NCBI RefSeq assembly: GCF_001753165.1
Contig: NZ_CP017448.1
Span: 62,001 to 126,000 of the forward strand
Direction of reading: 5' to 3'
Origin: Acidihalobacter aeolianus
GTDB lineage: Bacteria; Pseudomonadota; Gammaproteobacteria; DSM-5130; Acidihalobacteraceae
Length of the DNA: 64,000 bases
Made by a program: the position numbers and the translations under genes
Notes under the pieces: generated by a model
Told to the model about the DNA's origin: nothing
Database searches by the model: none
Seen by the model: only the letters and a program-made list of their open reading frames with translations
Shown: one piece after another, positions 9,366-15,962 of the stretch
Layout: the number at the start of each line of letters is the position of its first letter
How positions within the stretch are numbered: the stretch's first letter is position 1

Positions 9366-10075
9366 GCGCTCGCGCTCCCGTCGGCGTAACGGTGCAGGCC
9401 GCATTCCTTGGACTCGGGCAACTCCCACCACCAGCGTCCGGCGCGAATATCCTCGCCCTGCGCAATGGCCCGTGTGCAGGGTGCGCAGCCGATGCTGGGG
9501 AAATGGCGGTCGTGCAGCGTGTTGTAGGGCAGCCTGCGGCTGCGGATGTATCCCCAGATTTCAGCCTCGCCCCAGTCGGCCAGCGGGTTGAACTTGAACA
9601 GGCCATTCCCCTCGTCCCATTCGCGCACGTCCAGGCCCTGGCGCGTCACCGACTGTTCGCGGCGCAGGCCCGTCACCCAGGACTTGTATCCATGCAGGGC
9701 GCGGCGCAGCGGCTCGATCTTGCGGACCGCGCAGCAGCGCTTGCGCAGCGCCACGCTGTCGTAGAACGCGTTGGCGCCGAACGCGTTGACGAAGGTTTCG
9801 AGCGCCTCGGTGTCCGGGCAGTGGACGCGCGGAGCGCGGCCGTAGCGCGCGCGCACCCGTTCCAGCAGCGCGTAGGTCTCCGCCGGCAGGCGTCCGGTAT
9901 CGAGCATGAAATCGTCGATCTCGGGCACCTGGCGGTAGATCAGATCCGTCAGCACGATGTCCTCCGCGCCGAGGCTGTTGGCAAAGGTCGCGGGTGCGTC
10001 CGCAGTTGCGGCGAGACGCAGAATCTCGACGCTGTGGGCGATCCGGTTGTGCAGGTTATGGGGTAGCGCAGACAT
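9362..10075 (-). CDS. cysH: Assimilatory APS reductase (CysH family, Fe-S type)
   Basis: Reduces APS to sulfite and AMP with thioredoxin-type thiols. The 237-residue protein carries the C-terminal catalytic ECGLH and the four extra cysteines (RCCAVRKIEPL and GCAPCT) that bind a [4Fe-4S] cluster. This marks the APS-using rather than PAPS-using branch. It agrees with the lack of cysC in the operon. It is followed by a 4-base overlap with cysJ and preceded at 19 bases by a TauE-type permease. Confidence 0.94.
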   Translation of the reverse strand: MSALPHNLHNRIAHSVEILRLAATADAPATFANSLGAEDIVLTDLIYRQVPEIDDFMLDTGRLPAETYALLERVRARYGRAPRVHCPDTEALETFVNAFGANAFYDSVALRKRCCAVRKIEPLRRALHGYKSWVTGLRREQSVTRQGLDVREWDEGNGLFKFNPLADWGEAEIWGYIRSRRLPYNTLHDRHFPSIGCAPCTRAIAQGEDIRAGRWWWELPESKECGLHRYADGSASA

Positions 10076-10094
10076 GAGCGGTCCTCGTGGTCGG

Positions 10095-10850
10095 TCAGGC
10101 GATGAGCGTGATCGAGGCGCCGGCCAGCAACGCGGCCGTGGCAAGGCGCAACCATCGATCGGGGAGGCGGTGCATCAGCTGCCGACCGAGCCAGATGCCG
10201 GGCAGCGAGCCGATCGACAGATCGACGGCGGCGCGCCAGTCGACCTGTCCCGAAAGGAAGTGCGCGCCCGCGGCCAGCGCGGCCAGCGGTACGGCCATGG
10301 CCAGCTCGGTGCCGACGATTTCGGCCAGCGGGCGTTCGGGATAAAGGCGCGTCAGCAGGGCGCCGGTCAGCGTGCCCGCGCCGATGGACGACAGCGTGAC
10401 CAGCACGGCCACGGCGGCGCCGCCGGCGATCAGCCAGCGTCGAATGGCGGCTGGTGGCCTAGCGACATGATCGCGTCGACGCGGCAGCAACATCCCGAGC
10501 GCGCTCAGGGCGAGCACGCAAGCGACCGCGGTGCCGACCAGGCGGTCCTGCAGTGCGGCGTCGTGAAACGAACTCAGGAACAGATGCGCGGCGGCCACGC
10601 CCGGCACACCGCCGGCCAGCAGCCAGCCGACCGTCGCCCAGTCGACGCGGCCGTCACGCGCGTAGCCAAGCAGCGCGCCGCTCTTGGTGAACGTGGCATA
10701 CAGCAGGTCGGTGCCCACCGCGGTGGTGGGCGCAAGGCCGCAGCCGAGGATCAGTGCGGGCGTCATCAGCGAGCCGCCGCCGATGCCGGTGACGGCAATC
10801 AGGGCGGCGACCAGCAATCCGGTGGTGACGAGCGTCCAGTCCATGTCCAT
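10095..10850 (-). CDS. TauE/SafE-family membrane permease, probable sulfate or sulfite transport
   Basis: A 251-residue inner-membrane protein with seven to eight hydrophobic segments and the family loop TGIGGGSLMTPALIL at the N-terminus. TauE/SafE proteins export sulfite or sulfoacetate, and some import sulfate. As first gene of the cys operon it is most likely the sulfate entry route or a sulfite safety valve. Start ATG 10850 (MDMDWTLV) is preferred. A GTG at 10877 would add nine residues, and neither has a clear ribosome binding site. The direction of transport cannot be read from sequence. Confidence 0.85.
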   Translation of the reverse strand: MDMDWTLVTTGLLVAALIAVTGIGGGSLMTPALILGCGLAPTTAVGTDLLYATFTKSGALLGYARDGRVDWATVGWLLAGGVPGVAAAHLFLSSFHDAALQDRLVGTAVACVLALSALGMLLPRRRDHVARPPAAIRRWLIAGGAAVAVLVTLSSIGAGTLTGALLTRLYPERPLAEIVGTELAMAVPLAALAAGAHFLSGQVDWRAAVDLSIGSLPGIWLGRQLMHRLPDRWLRLATAALLAGASITLIA

Positions 10851-10997
10851 GCCTGCGGTGAAGTACGCTGCAGACACTACCGACGATACTTATTCCAAAC
10901 AAAGATCGATTTATTACATGCTTATGCCTGGACGGAATATGCGGCCGGCAGTAGGCTGGATGCTTGTTCAAGCGGTTTCGGTAAGCCGGGTGGCCAG

Positions 10998-11978
10998 ATG
11001 AAGCTCCGTCAGATTCAGTACGTCTGCGCTGTGGTGCAGCAGGGTTTCAGCGTCTCCGCCGCGGCCGAGGCCCTGTATACCTCGCAGCCCGGGGTGAGCA
11101 AGCAGATCAGGATGCTGGAAGACGAGTTGGGCTCGCCGATCTTCGAGCGCAGCGGAAAATCGTTTACCCGGCTGACCGAATTCGGGCAGGCGATCATGCC
11201 CTACCTGGAACGCATTCTGGCCGAAACCGAAAACGTGCGGCGCCGGGCCACCGAGCTCACGTCGCCGGCCTCGGGCACGCTGTCCATCGCCACGACGCAC
11301 ACTCAGGCACGCTACATGCTGCCGCCCATCATCGCCGAGTTCCGCGCACGCTATCCCGACGTGAAACTCAATCTGCACCAGGGCACGCCGGAACAGATTG
11401 CGGAGCTGGCCGTGAGCGGAAAGGTCGATTTCGCCATCGCAACCGAAGGACTCGATCACTTCGAGGATCTGGTGCTGCTGCCCTGCTATAAATGGAACCG
11501 CGCGGTGCTGGTCCCGCACGATCACCCGCTGGCGCATGCCAAGCGCCTGAGCCTGGAAGACATCGCAAAATTTCCGCTGGTGACATACGTCTTCGGTTTC
11601 GACGACCGCTCGGAAATGTCCGCGACCTTCGCCAGAAAACGTCTGCAGCCCAATCTCGTGCTGACCGCCGTCGATGCCGACGTGATCAAGACCTACGTGC
11701 GCACCGGGCTGGGCGTCGGCCTGCTCGCCAGGATGGCGTACGAGCCGGAGCGTGACGGCGACCTGGTCTGTCTGGATGTGCGCCATCTGTTCCCGCACGA
11801 GGTCACCAGCATCGGCCTGCGCCGGGGCCTGGTGCTGCGGGACTACATGTACGACTTCATCCACCGGTTCGCACCGCATCTCGACCGCGTCGCGGTTGAC
11901 ATGATGGTGCTCGCGCACGACCGGCACAAGGAAACCCAGCTATACCTCGCGCATCTTCCATATCTCACCTTGAGGTGA
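10998..11978 (+). CDS. cysB: CysB/Cbl-type LysR regulator of the cys operon
   Basis: A 326-residue LysR regulator that opens with MKLRQIQYVCAVVQQG and a helix-turn-helix (SVSAAAEALYTSQPGVSKQI), followed by an effector domain with the CysB-like signature TTHTQARYMLPP. CysB proteins activate sulfate-assimilation genes in response to N- or O-acetylserine. It is transcribed divergently from the operon across a roughly 150-base gap, which should hold its binding sites. ATG 11000-side reading at 10998 gives the standard length. The open frame upstream is a shadow of the cysH/tauE strand. Confidence 0.93.
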   Translation: MKLRQIQYVCAVVQQGFSVSAAAEALYTSQPGVSKQIRMLEDELGSPIFERSGKSFTRLTEFGQAIMPYLERILAETENVRRRATELTSPASGTLSIATTHTQARYMLPPIIAEFRARYPDVKLNLHQGTPEQIAELAVSGKVDFAIATEGLDHFEDLVLLPCYKWNRAVLVPHDHPLAHAKRLSLEDIAKFPLVTYVFGFDDRSEMSATFARKRLQPNLVLTAVDADVIKTYVRTGLGVGLLARMAYEPERDGDLVCLDVRHLFPHEVTSIGLRRGLVLRDYMYDFIHRFAPHLDRVAVDMMVLAHDRHKETQLYLAHLPYLTLR

Positions 11979-12153
11979 AAAATCGGGCGTATAAAACGGG
12001 TTTGGACGCTGCCCAACGAATGAATAGCGAAAGGAAATAAATGATGTGTGCGCGTGATCGAGCGCAAACAGATATTTACGGAGATTTCCAGACACTTGCT
12101 TATTGGAGAGAAAAGCCGGTCGGGATGGTGATTTAAGAAATCAACGAACGTCG

Positions 12154-12183
12154 CAGCCAACGCGACTTATGCCGCGTTGGCTG
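12154..12183. terminator. Hairpin between convergent genes
   Basis: An 11-bp perfect stem CAGCCAACGCG / CGCGTTGGCTG with an 8-base loop. It lies between the ends of the cysB-type gene and the small membrane protein gene that converge on it. There is no T-run on either side, so termination is plausible but weak. The rest of 11979-12216 shows nothing else that I can name. Confidence 0.45.
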
Positions 12184-12216
12184 GACGGTCTGCAGGAGGA
12201 GAGCTTTTTGGTACGA

Positions 12217-12450
12217 CTAGATATAACCGAGGAAAGCACCTAGCAATGGCATGGATGCGCCAAGTCCGCGCAATTCAGCCATGCTTTTTACCGTATTGAC
12301 ATCGAGTGTGTTATGAAAATACCCAATAGCGGCAACAACCACGAAAATAATCAGCAACGTAGGCCCTGATCCAGTGCCGTCGAATATTGCAGACTTTGTT
12401 GCGGCTGAGTTGGTTTCGTAAGACGAAATATCCTTGGTGATGGAACTCAC
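12217..12450 (-). CDS. Small predicted membrane protein, 77 residues
   Basis: GTG at 12450 is preceded by a near-ideal ribosome binding site (AGAGGAGGT, six bases away), which supports a real gene. The polar, Ser/Thr-rich first 30 residues (SSITKDISSYETN...) lead into a hydrophobic segment PTLLIIFVVVAAIGYF and a second weaker one near the C-terminus (MPLLGAFLGYI). I do not recognise the family. It stands alone, with the cysB-type gene converging on it, at the edge of the accessory zone. Confidence 0.6.
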   Translation of the reverse strand: MSSITKDISSYETNSAATKSAIFDGTGSGPTLLIIFVVVAAIGYFHNTLDVNTVKSMAELRGLGASMPLLGAFLGYI

Positions 12451-12830
12451 GGTCAAACCTCCTCTGGCGGGTTTTTCACCCACTCGATATATGATTATCA
12501 ACAAACGCTTCTGGCACCGCAGGCTTGACGAATCTTAGGTTTCAGAATATTCCAGTCCGATGGATACGCCATCAAGCAGCACTACCGGCTGGCAAAAACC
12601 CTTCAGACAAACTTGCAAACGCAGATGGATCGTAAGGGCTGCGACAGGTTGCGCAATTGACTCCGATCAATAACCACGAAAAGAATGAGGAAATTAAGCC
12701 GGGGCATGCATTCAGCTTATGGGCTTGGCCCCATATCTTTCGTCATGAGTCGCTTACGACCCAAGCGTTCGGCCTTGCTGCGGCCCAGGATTGTGCAGTG
12801 CCCTGCGGCGAGCGAAACGAGCACCTTGTC
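12451..12830. other. Intergenic stretch without a recognised gene
   Basis: About 380 bases between the small membrane gene and the J-domain gene, both on the minus strand. It must hold the promoter of the former, and an AT-rich patch near 12488-12500 (ATATATG/TTGATA-like on the minus strand) is the only candidate seen. Open frames on the plus strand from 12657 onward are antisense to the J-domain gene and lack a ribosome binding site. Confidence 0.5.
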
Positions 12831-13370
12831 TCAGGAAGCGCATTCAAGCAGCGCGTTGCGCGCTTGCGTGATGCGCAGAAACTGTTCGTGGCTGCCGCCG
12901 GAATCGGGGTGCGCCTTCTGGGCGAGTCGGCGGAAGGCCTTTTTGATCTGGGTCGCTTCGAGCCGGCCTTCTGCGGGCAGGTTGAGGGCTTCGCGGTGCC
13001 GTCTTTCGTCGGCGAGATCGAACAGGTTGTCCTGACGCGCGTTGCGGCGCTGGTTGTAGCGCGCGAATTCCTCTTCCATCCGTTCCTGAGCGGCGCGGCG
13101 GAGTCTCAGCGACTCCCGCCTCAGCTCGACCTGATCCGCCTGCCAACGCTGGCGCGACATGACGACGCACGCAGCGAAGGCAATCCGCCCTTTCGTGAGC
13201 AGTTCATCCAGGCTGAACGGTCCGACCATGTCGAACGGCTCTTCCAGCCAGGCCTGTCTGCCCTCAGCTCCCGACTCGACCTCGCCGATGGTCGACGTGG
13301 TGACGAGACCTTGTTCGCCGTTCCAGATGACCCAGAGTTCCTCGTCGTCGAAATCGAGCGCGTCAGACAT
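12831..13370 (-). CDS. J-domain-containing protein
   Basis: A 179-residue protein whose last 45 residues form a J-domain: QIKKAFRRLAQKAHPDSGG, with the HPD tripeptide that stimulates DnaK ATPase, then FLRITQARNALLE. The first 100 residues are acidic and the middle is a charged helical stretch (ESLRLRRAAQERMEEEFARY), possibly a coiled coil. There is no Gly/Phe region or zinc finger, so it is a specialised DnaK co-chaperone with an unknown client. Start ATG 13370 has AGAGGAGCGAGG ahead of it. No operon partner is visible. Confidence 0.8.
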   Translation of the reverse strand: MSDALDFDDEELWVIWNGEQGLVTTSTIGEVESGAEGRQAWLEEPFDMVGPFSLDELLTKGRIAFAACVVMSRQRWQADQVELRRESLRLRRAAQERMEEEFARYNQRRNARQDNLFDLADERRHREALNLPAEGRLEATQIKKAFRRLAQKAHPDSGGSHEQFLRITQARNALLECAS

Positions 13371-13706
13371 GCCTCGCTCCTCTGGCGCCGAGAAGGTTCG
13401 CAGGGAGGTTCGGCACTGGAATGCAGTCGCTCCACAGGTGTAATGCGGAGGCGGAGCTTGCAACAAATGTAGGAAGGCTTGAATGGAACACGACAAGTAC
13501 AGCCTATGAGCCGGAATTGAATGGGCGCCGCAACGCTAGCCATGCCGATGGTTCGTCAGGGTTGTAAGCGAGCAGCGGCTTTTACAGGTTGTGAAGTTGC
13601 AAGATTCGATCCTAATCTGTAACGCGCAGGACGATATTCGAATGCGGTCCGTCGCAGCGTAGACGTTATAAGCGATAATTGAGCTGGGGAGTCTGGAAGC
13701 GGCCAA

Positions 13707-13743
13707 TAACCGCCATTCCGGGTTTCTCGCTGAATGGCGGTTA
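13707..13743. repeat. Perfect 12-bp inverted repeat in a 476-base gap
   Basis: TAACCGCCATTC at 13707-13718 and its exact complement at 13732-13743 flank a 13-base loop. It lies in the gene-free interval 13371-13846, downstream of the cupredoxin gene and upstream of the J-domain gene. No T-run follows on either strand, so it may be a protein-binding dyad or a dispersed palindromic repeat rather than a terminator. Nothing else in the interval is recognisable. Confidence 0.5.
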
Positions 13744-13846
13744 TATGCTGAATTGCTGCCGCTGGTTCCATTCGTTCGACTTATGGCGTCCACTTGATTA
13801 GTGAAACTGATTAGCCGAATTATTCTCTCGCCGACCGAGACTGTAT

Positions 13847-14695
13847 CTACGTGGGTAAAACCACGATTACTCCATCCATGATGAATGGATAGCCCCCATA
13901 ACTCTTGAGTGGATAGAAAGTGTAATCGGTTGCGCTATAGGCCACATGTATTGGGCAGTAGTAATGATGCAAGCCGGGCTGTTTGAGAGTCAGCGTACCG
14001 GCTCCCCCTCTTGAATTAAGTGTAATGGGCGAGATTGAATTCATACGCTGCTGCCACAGCTTATCCTCCATATCAGCCTCGCCGAATTTATGCTTGGGCA
14101 TCAACATCGGCTCAGGCGAAGGCATGACTATGTGTGTATCCATGTCCTTATTGGTAAAGGTGACGGATTCGTTTGCACGGACCACGCATGCCCAAGGTTC
14201 GAAGGTCATGTATGAATCAGGTATGGTAACGCGCCTCGCTGTCGGATTGAGTCCGCCTCCATGGCGATCAGTGACGAGTATCACCATATAAGCTGGCATC
14301 GGAAACTGCCTTGATTCCTTGCGAGCGGCAACTTGTCCGACTTTGGTATCGAAGCGCGTCGTGATCCCGTTATACAAAAGGTAAAGTCCGGGCTTGTTGA
14401 AGCGTAGATGCGCTTTATCCTTCGGTGCGAGCGTCAGATTTATTTTTTCCGGAGTGCTGGGAGCGCTGATCAATTTCAGTATCTCGTTAGACACTGATTC
14501 AAGCTCAAGAACTGCTCCAGTAATAACGTGTGACATCATGGGATAAAAACCATGACCATGAAAAACGACACTGGACTGCGTTGCAGCCGTGTCTGCTGCA
14601 AGCACTTGGCGTGAAGGTACAAGGCTGCTGATCGCCATGCTGCCAATTCCCGCGCCGATACCGCTGAGGAATTTTCTGCGATTGATTTTATTCAT
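13847..14695 (-). CDS. Tat-exported cupredoxin-like protein
   Basis: A 282-residue protein with a twin-arginine signal (NRRKFLSGIGAGIGS, then a hydrophobic run and AAD cleavage region). The C-terminal half is a cupredoxin-type fold with SVTFTNKDMDTHIVMPSP and the metal-site motif LHHYYCPIH, which resembles blue-copper or nitrous-oxide-reductase-like Cys-x-x-His ligation. It would fold with its metal in the cytoplasm and act in the periplasm. Its position just upstream of a copper-efflux block suggests a periplasmic copper-binding or electron-transfer role. The exact family and partner are unknown. Confidence 0.75.
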   Translation of the reverse strand: MNKINRRKFLSGIGAGIGSMAISSLVPSRQVLAADTAATQSSVVFHGHGFYPMMSHVITGAVLELESVSNEILKLISAPSTPEKINLTLAPKDKAHLRFNKPGLYLLYNGITTRFDTKVGQVAARKESRQFPMPAYMVILVTDRHGGGLNPTARRVTIPDSYMTFEPWACVVRANESVTFTNKDMDTHIVMPSPEPMLMPKHKFGEADMEDKLWQQRMNSISPITLNSRGGAGTLTLKQPGLHHYYCPIHVAYSATDYTFYPLKSYGGYPFIMDGVIVVLPT

Positions 14696-14852
14696 TGTGT
14701 GGTGTCCCCAAGATGTAAGGTCTGCACCTGGTTCTTGCAGCTAGGCTCCGTCGTGTGCGAGTGTCATTTACCCGGAGTTAATTGGAGAAAGTAATTCGCC
14801 GAGGTATCAAGACCTTGAGCCAAATCGAAACGCAGCAAAGAACCAATCGTTG

Positions 14853-14936
14853 CCAATCATTAGTACACCTTGTCTGGTTACGCGTTTGATCGTGATTGGT
14901 GATCAATAGACAGGGAATACTAAGTAATCAATTTGG
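14853..14936. repeat. Nested imperfect inverted repeat upstream of the cupredoxin gene
   Basis: The outer arms (CCAATCATTAGTA...CCTTGTCT at 14853-14875, and AGACAGGG...TACTAAGTAATC at 14908-14936) are imperfectly complementary. They enclose a TTGATC-N9-GATCAA dyad (14886-14906). The 321-base gap 14696-15016 contains no gene. The structure could be an operator region or the relic of a small transposable element. Confidence 0.35.
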
Positions 14937-15016
14937 TTGCGTAATGGCGGCCTGAATTGAAGGCATTTCTTGTTGGACAAGATACCGGCACGATGAATGC
15001 CGTCACGCAAGTCTAT

Positions 15017-15379
15017 TCAAGCGTTATCTATGCGCGGAGGTTTGGTAAGCGGGGAAAGATAGCGACCTAGGACAAGAGGCTTTTCCCGGGTTGGTTTCTG
15101 CTTTGAGGAAGCGTAGCTTGCAGCGACATACGTAGAGATCAGGGCTACACATAGTGCCGTGCTGCCATGGCAGCAGTTCCAGCCGATGGAACGGTTTGGT
15201 ACGTGATGTGCCAGTATGGAAGTAATGCTTAGGGTGGTTTGCTGTGAATGATCCGGTGCGGACAAGGGTAAGCCGTGCTGAGCGTTGAGTGCGGAGATGA
15301 TGGCCGTGCTCAGGGGGTTCGCAATCATCACGAACAAGATGAGCAAGAGCACACCACGATGGGACATTCTCGAATGCAT
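15017..15379 (-). CDS. Small Cys/His-containing exported or membrane protein under a MerR-type promoter
   Basis: Up to 120 residues. A hydrophobic N-terminal segment (GVLLLILFVMIANPLS) looks like a signal peptide or anchor. Then come His-rich text (ILAHHVPN) and a Cys cluster NCCHGSTALCV set in a second hydrophobic stretch. Small proteins of this look often accompany copper or mercury resistance genes, but I cannot name a family. The MerR-type promoter ahead would start transcription at about 15380, so the ATG at 15379 would be leaderless. ATG 15367 is the alternative. It is transcribed away from the merR-copA operon. Confidence 0.55.
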   Translation of the reverse strand: MHSRMSHRGVLLLILFVMIANPLSTAIISALNAQHGLPLSAPDHSQQTTLSITSILAHHVPNRSIGWNCCHGSTALCVALISTYVAASYASSKQKPTREKPLVLGRYLSPLTKPPRIDNA

Positions 15380-15386
15380 CCTATCA

Positions 15387-15417
15387 ATGTAAACCCTGTA
15401 CCCAAGTTTAGGGTCAA
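15387..15417 (-). promoter_or_regulatory. MerR-type promoter with 19-bp spacer (leftward)
   Basis: On the minus strand TTGACC (15417-15412) and TTACAT (15392-15387) are separated by 19 bp. This over-long spacer is the hallmark of promoters activated by MerR-family regulators through DNA untwisting. The spacer contains the elements CTAAAC...CAGGGT, also seen in the rightward promoter 90 bp away. Confidence 0.7.
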
Positions 15418-15476
15418 GACCTTAAGGGTCTGAAAGACGAATTTGCTGATCCTCCTCAGAATTTACGCAGGATCGC

Positions 15477-15507
15477 TTGACCCTAAACCTAACAACAGGG
15501 TTTAAGC
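15477..15507 (+). promoter_or_regulatory. MerR-type promoter with 19-bp spacer (rightward, merR-copA)
   Basis: TTGACC (15477-15482) and TTAAGC (15502-15507) are separated by exactly 19 bp. The spacer dyad TAAACCT-AACAAC-AGGGTTTA is the expected binding site of the MerR-family regulator encoded just downstream. Transcription should start near 15514, giving a leader of about 35 bases before merR. Confidence 0.75.
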
Positions 15508-15548
15508 TCCGTACATGCTTGTGTTGCATGCTAAGCATGGAGCGAGAT

Positions 15549-15962
15549 ATGAATACCCCTCTCACGATCGGTGCTTTAGCTCGGCGCGAAGGTGTTACTG
15601 CCGAGGCACTTCGCTATTACGAACGACTGGGGCTCATCGAATCAAGTCGCCGTACGGCCTCGAATTATCGCTTGTATGACGGTGAGGCCAGGCGTCGGTT
15701 ACGGTTTGTAAGACGCGCCCAGGAATTGGGCTTTTCACTGACCCAGATCGGTGAGATGTTGTCACTCCATGCTCGCCCTGAAGCGGATATGAGTGAGGTC
15801 AAGGTTCTGGCCGAGAGCAAGATCGCCGACATTTCCGCCAAGATCAACGATCTGCAACGCATGAAATCAGGGTTGGAAGCCCTCACGGCACATTGCCCAG
15901 GGCACGGCCTGATCGCCGGCTGCCCGATTTTGAATGCATTGCTAAAGGAGGACCCAGAATGA
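15549..15962 (+). CDS. MerR-family metal-responsive regulator
   Basis: A 137-residue regulator. The N-terminal winged helix is [25 protein letters not shown], followed by the dimerisation helix. Its C-terminal metal loop has a cysteine pair ([14 protein letters not shown]), the layout used by Zn/Cd/Pb and Cu(I) sensors. It lies in front of copA with a 4-base overlap (ATGA), and two 19-bp-spacer promoters precede it, so it most likely activates both itself with copA and the divergent small gene. Metal choice (Cu(I) is favoured by the target gene) cannot be settled from the loop alone. ATG 15549 has GGAGCGAG ahead. Confidence 0.9.
   Translation: MNTPLTIGALARREGVTAEALRYYERLGLIESSRRTASNYRLYDGEARRRLRFVRRAQELGFSLTQIGEMLSLHARPEADMSEVKVLAESKIADISAKINDLQRMKSGLEALTAHCPGHGLIAGCPILNALLKEDPE

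Noticed and set aside
12657-13472. 271-codon plus-strand frame opposite the J-domain gene
   Set aside because: The minus strand has a ribosome binding site and a J-domain with HPD. The plus-strand frame has neither.
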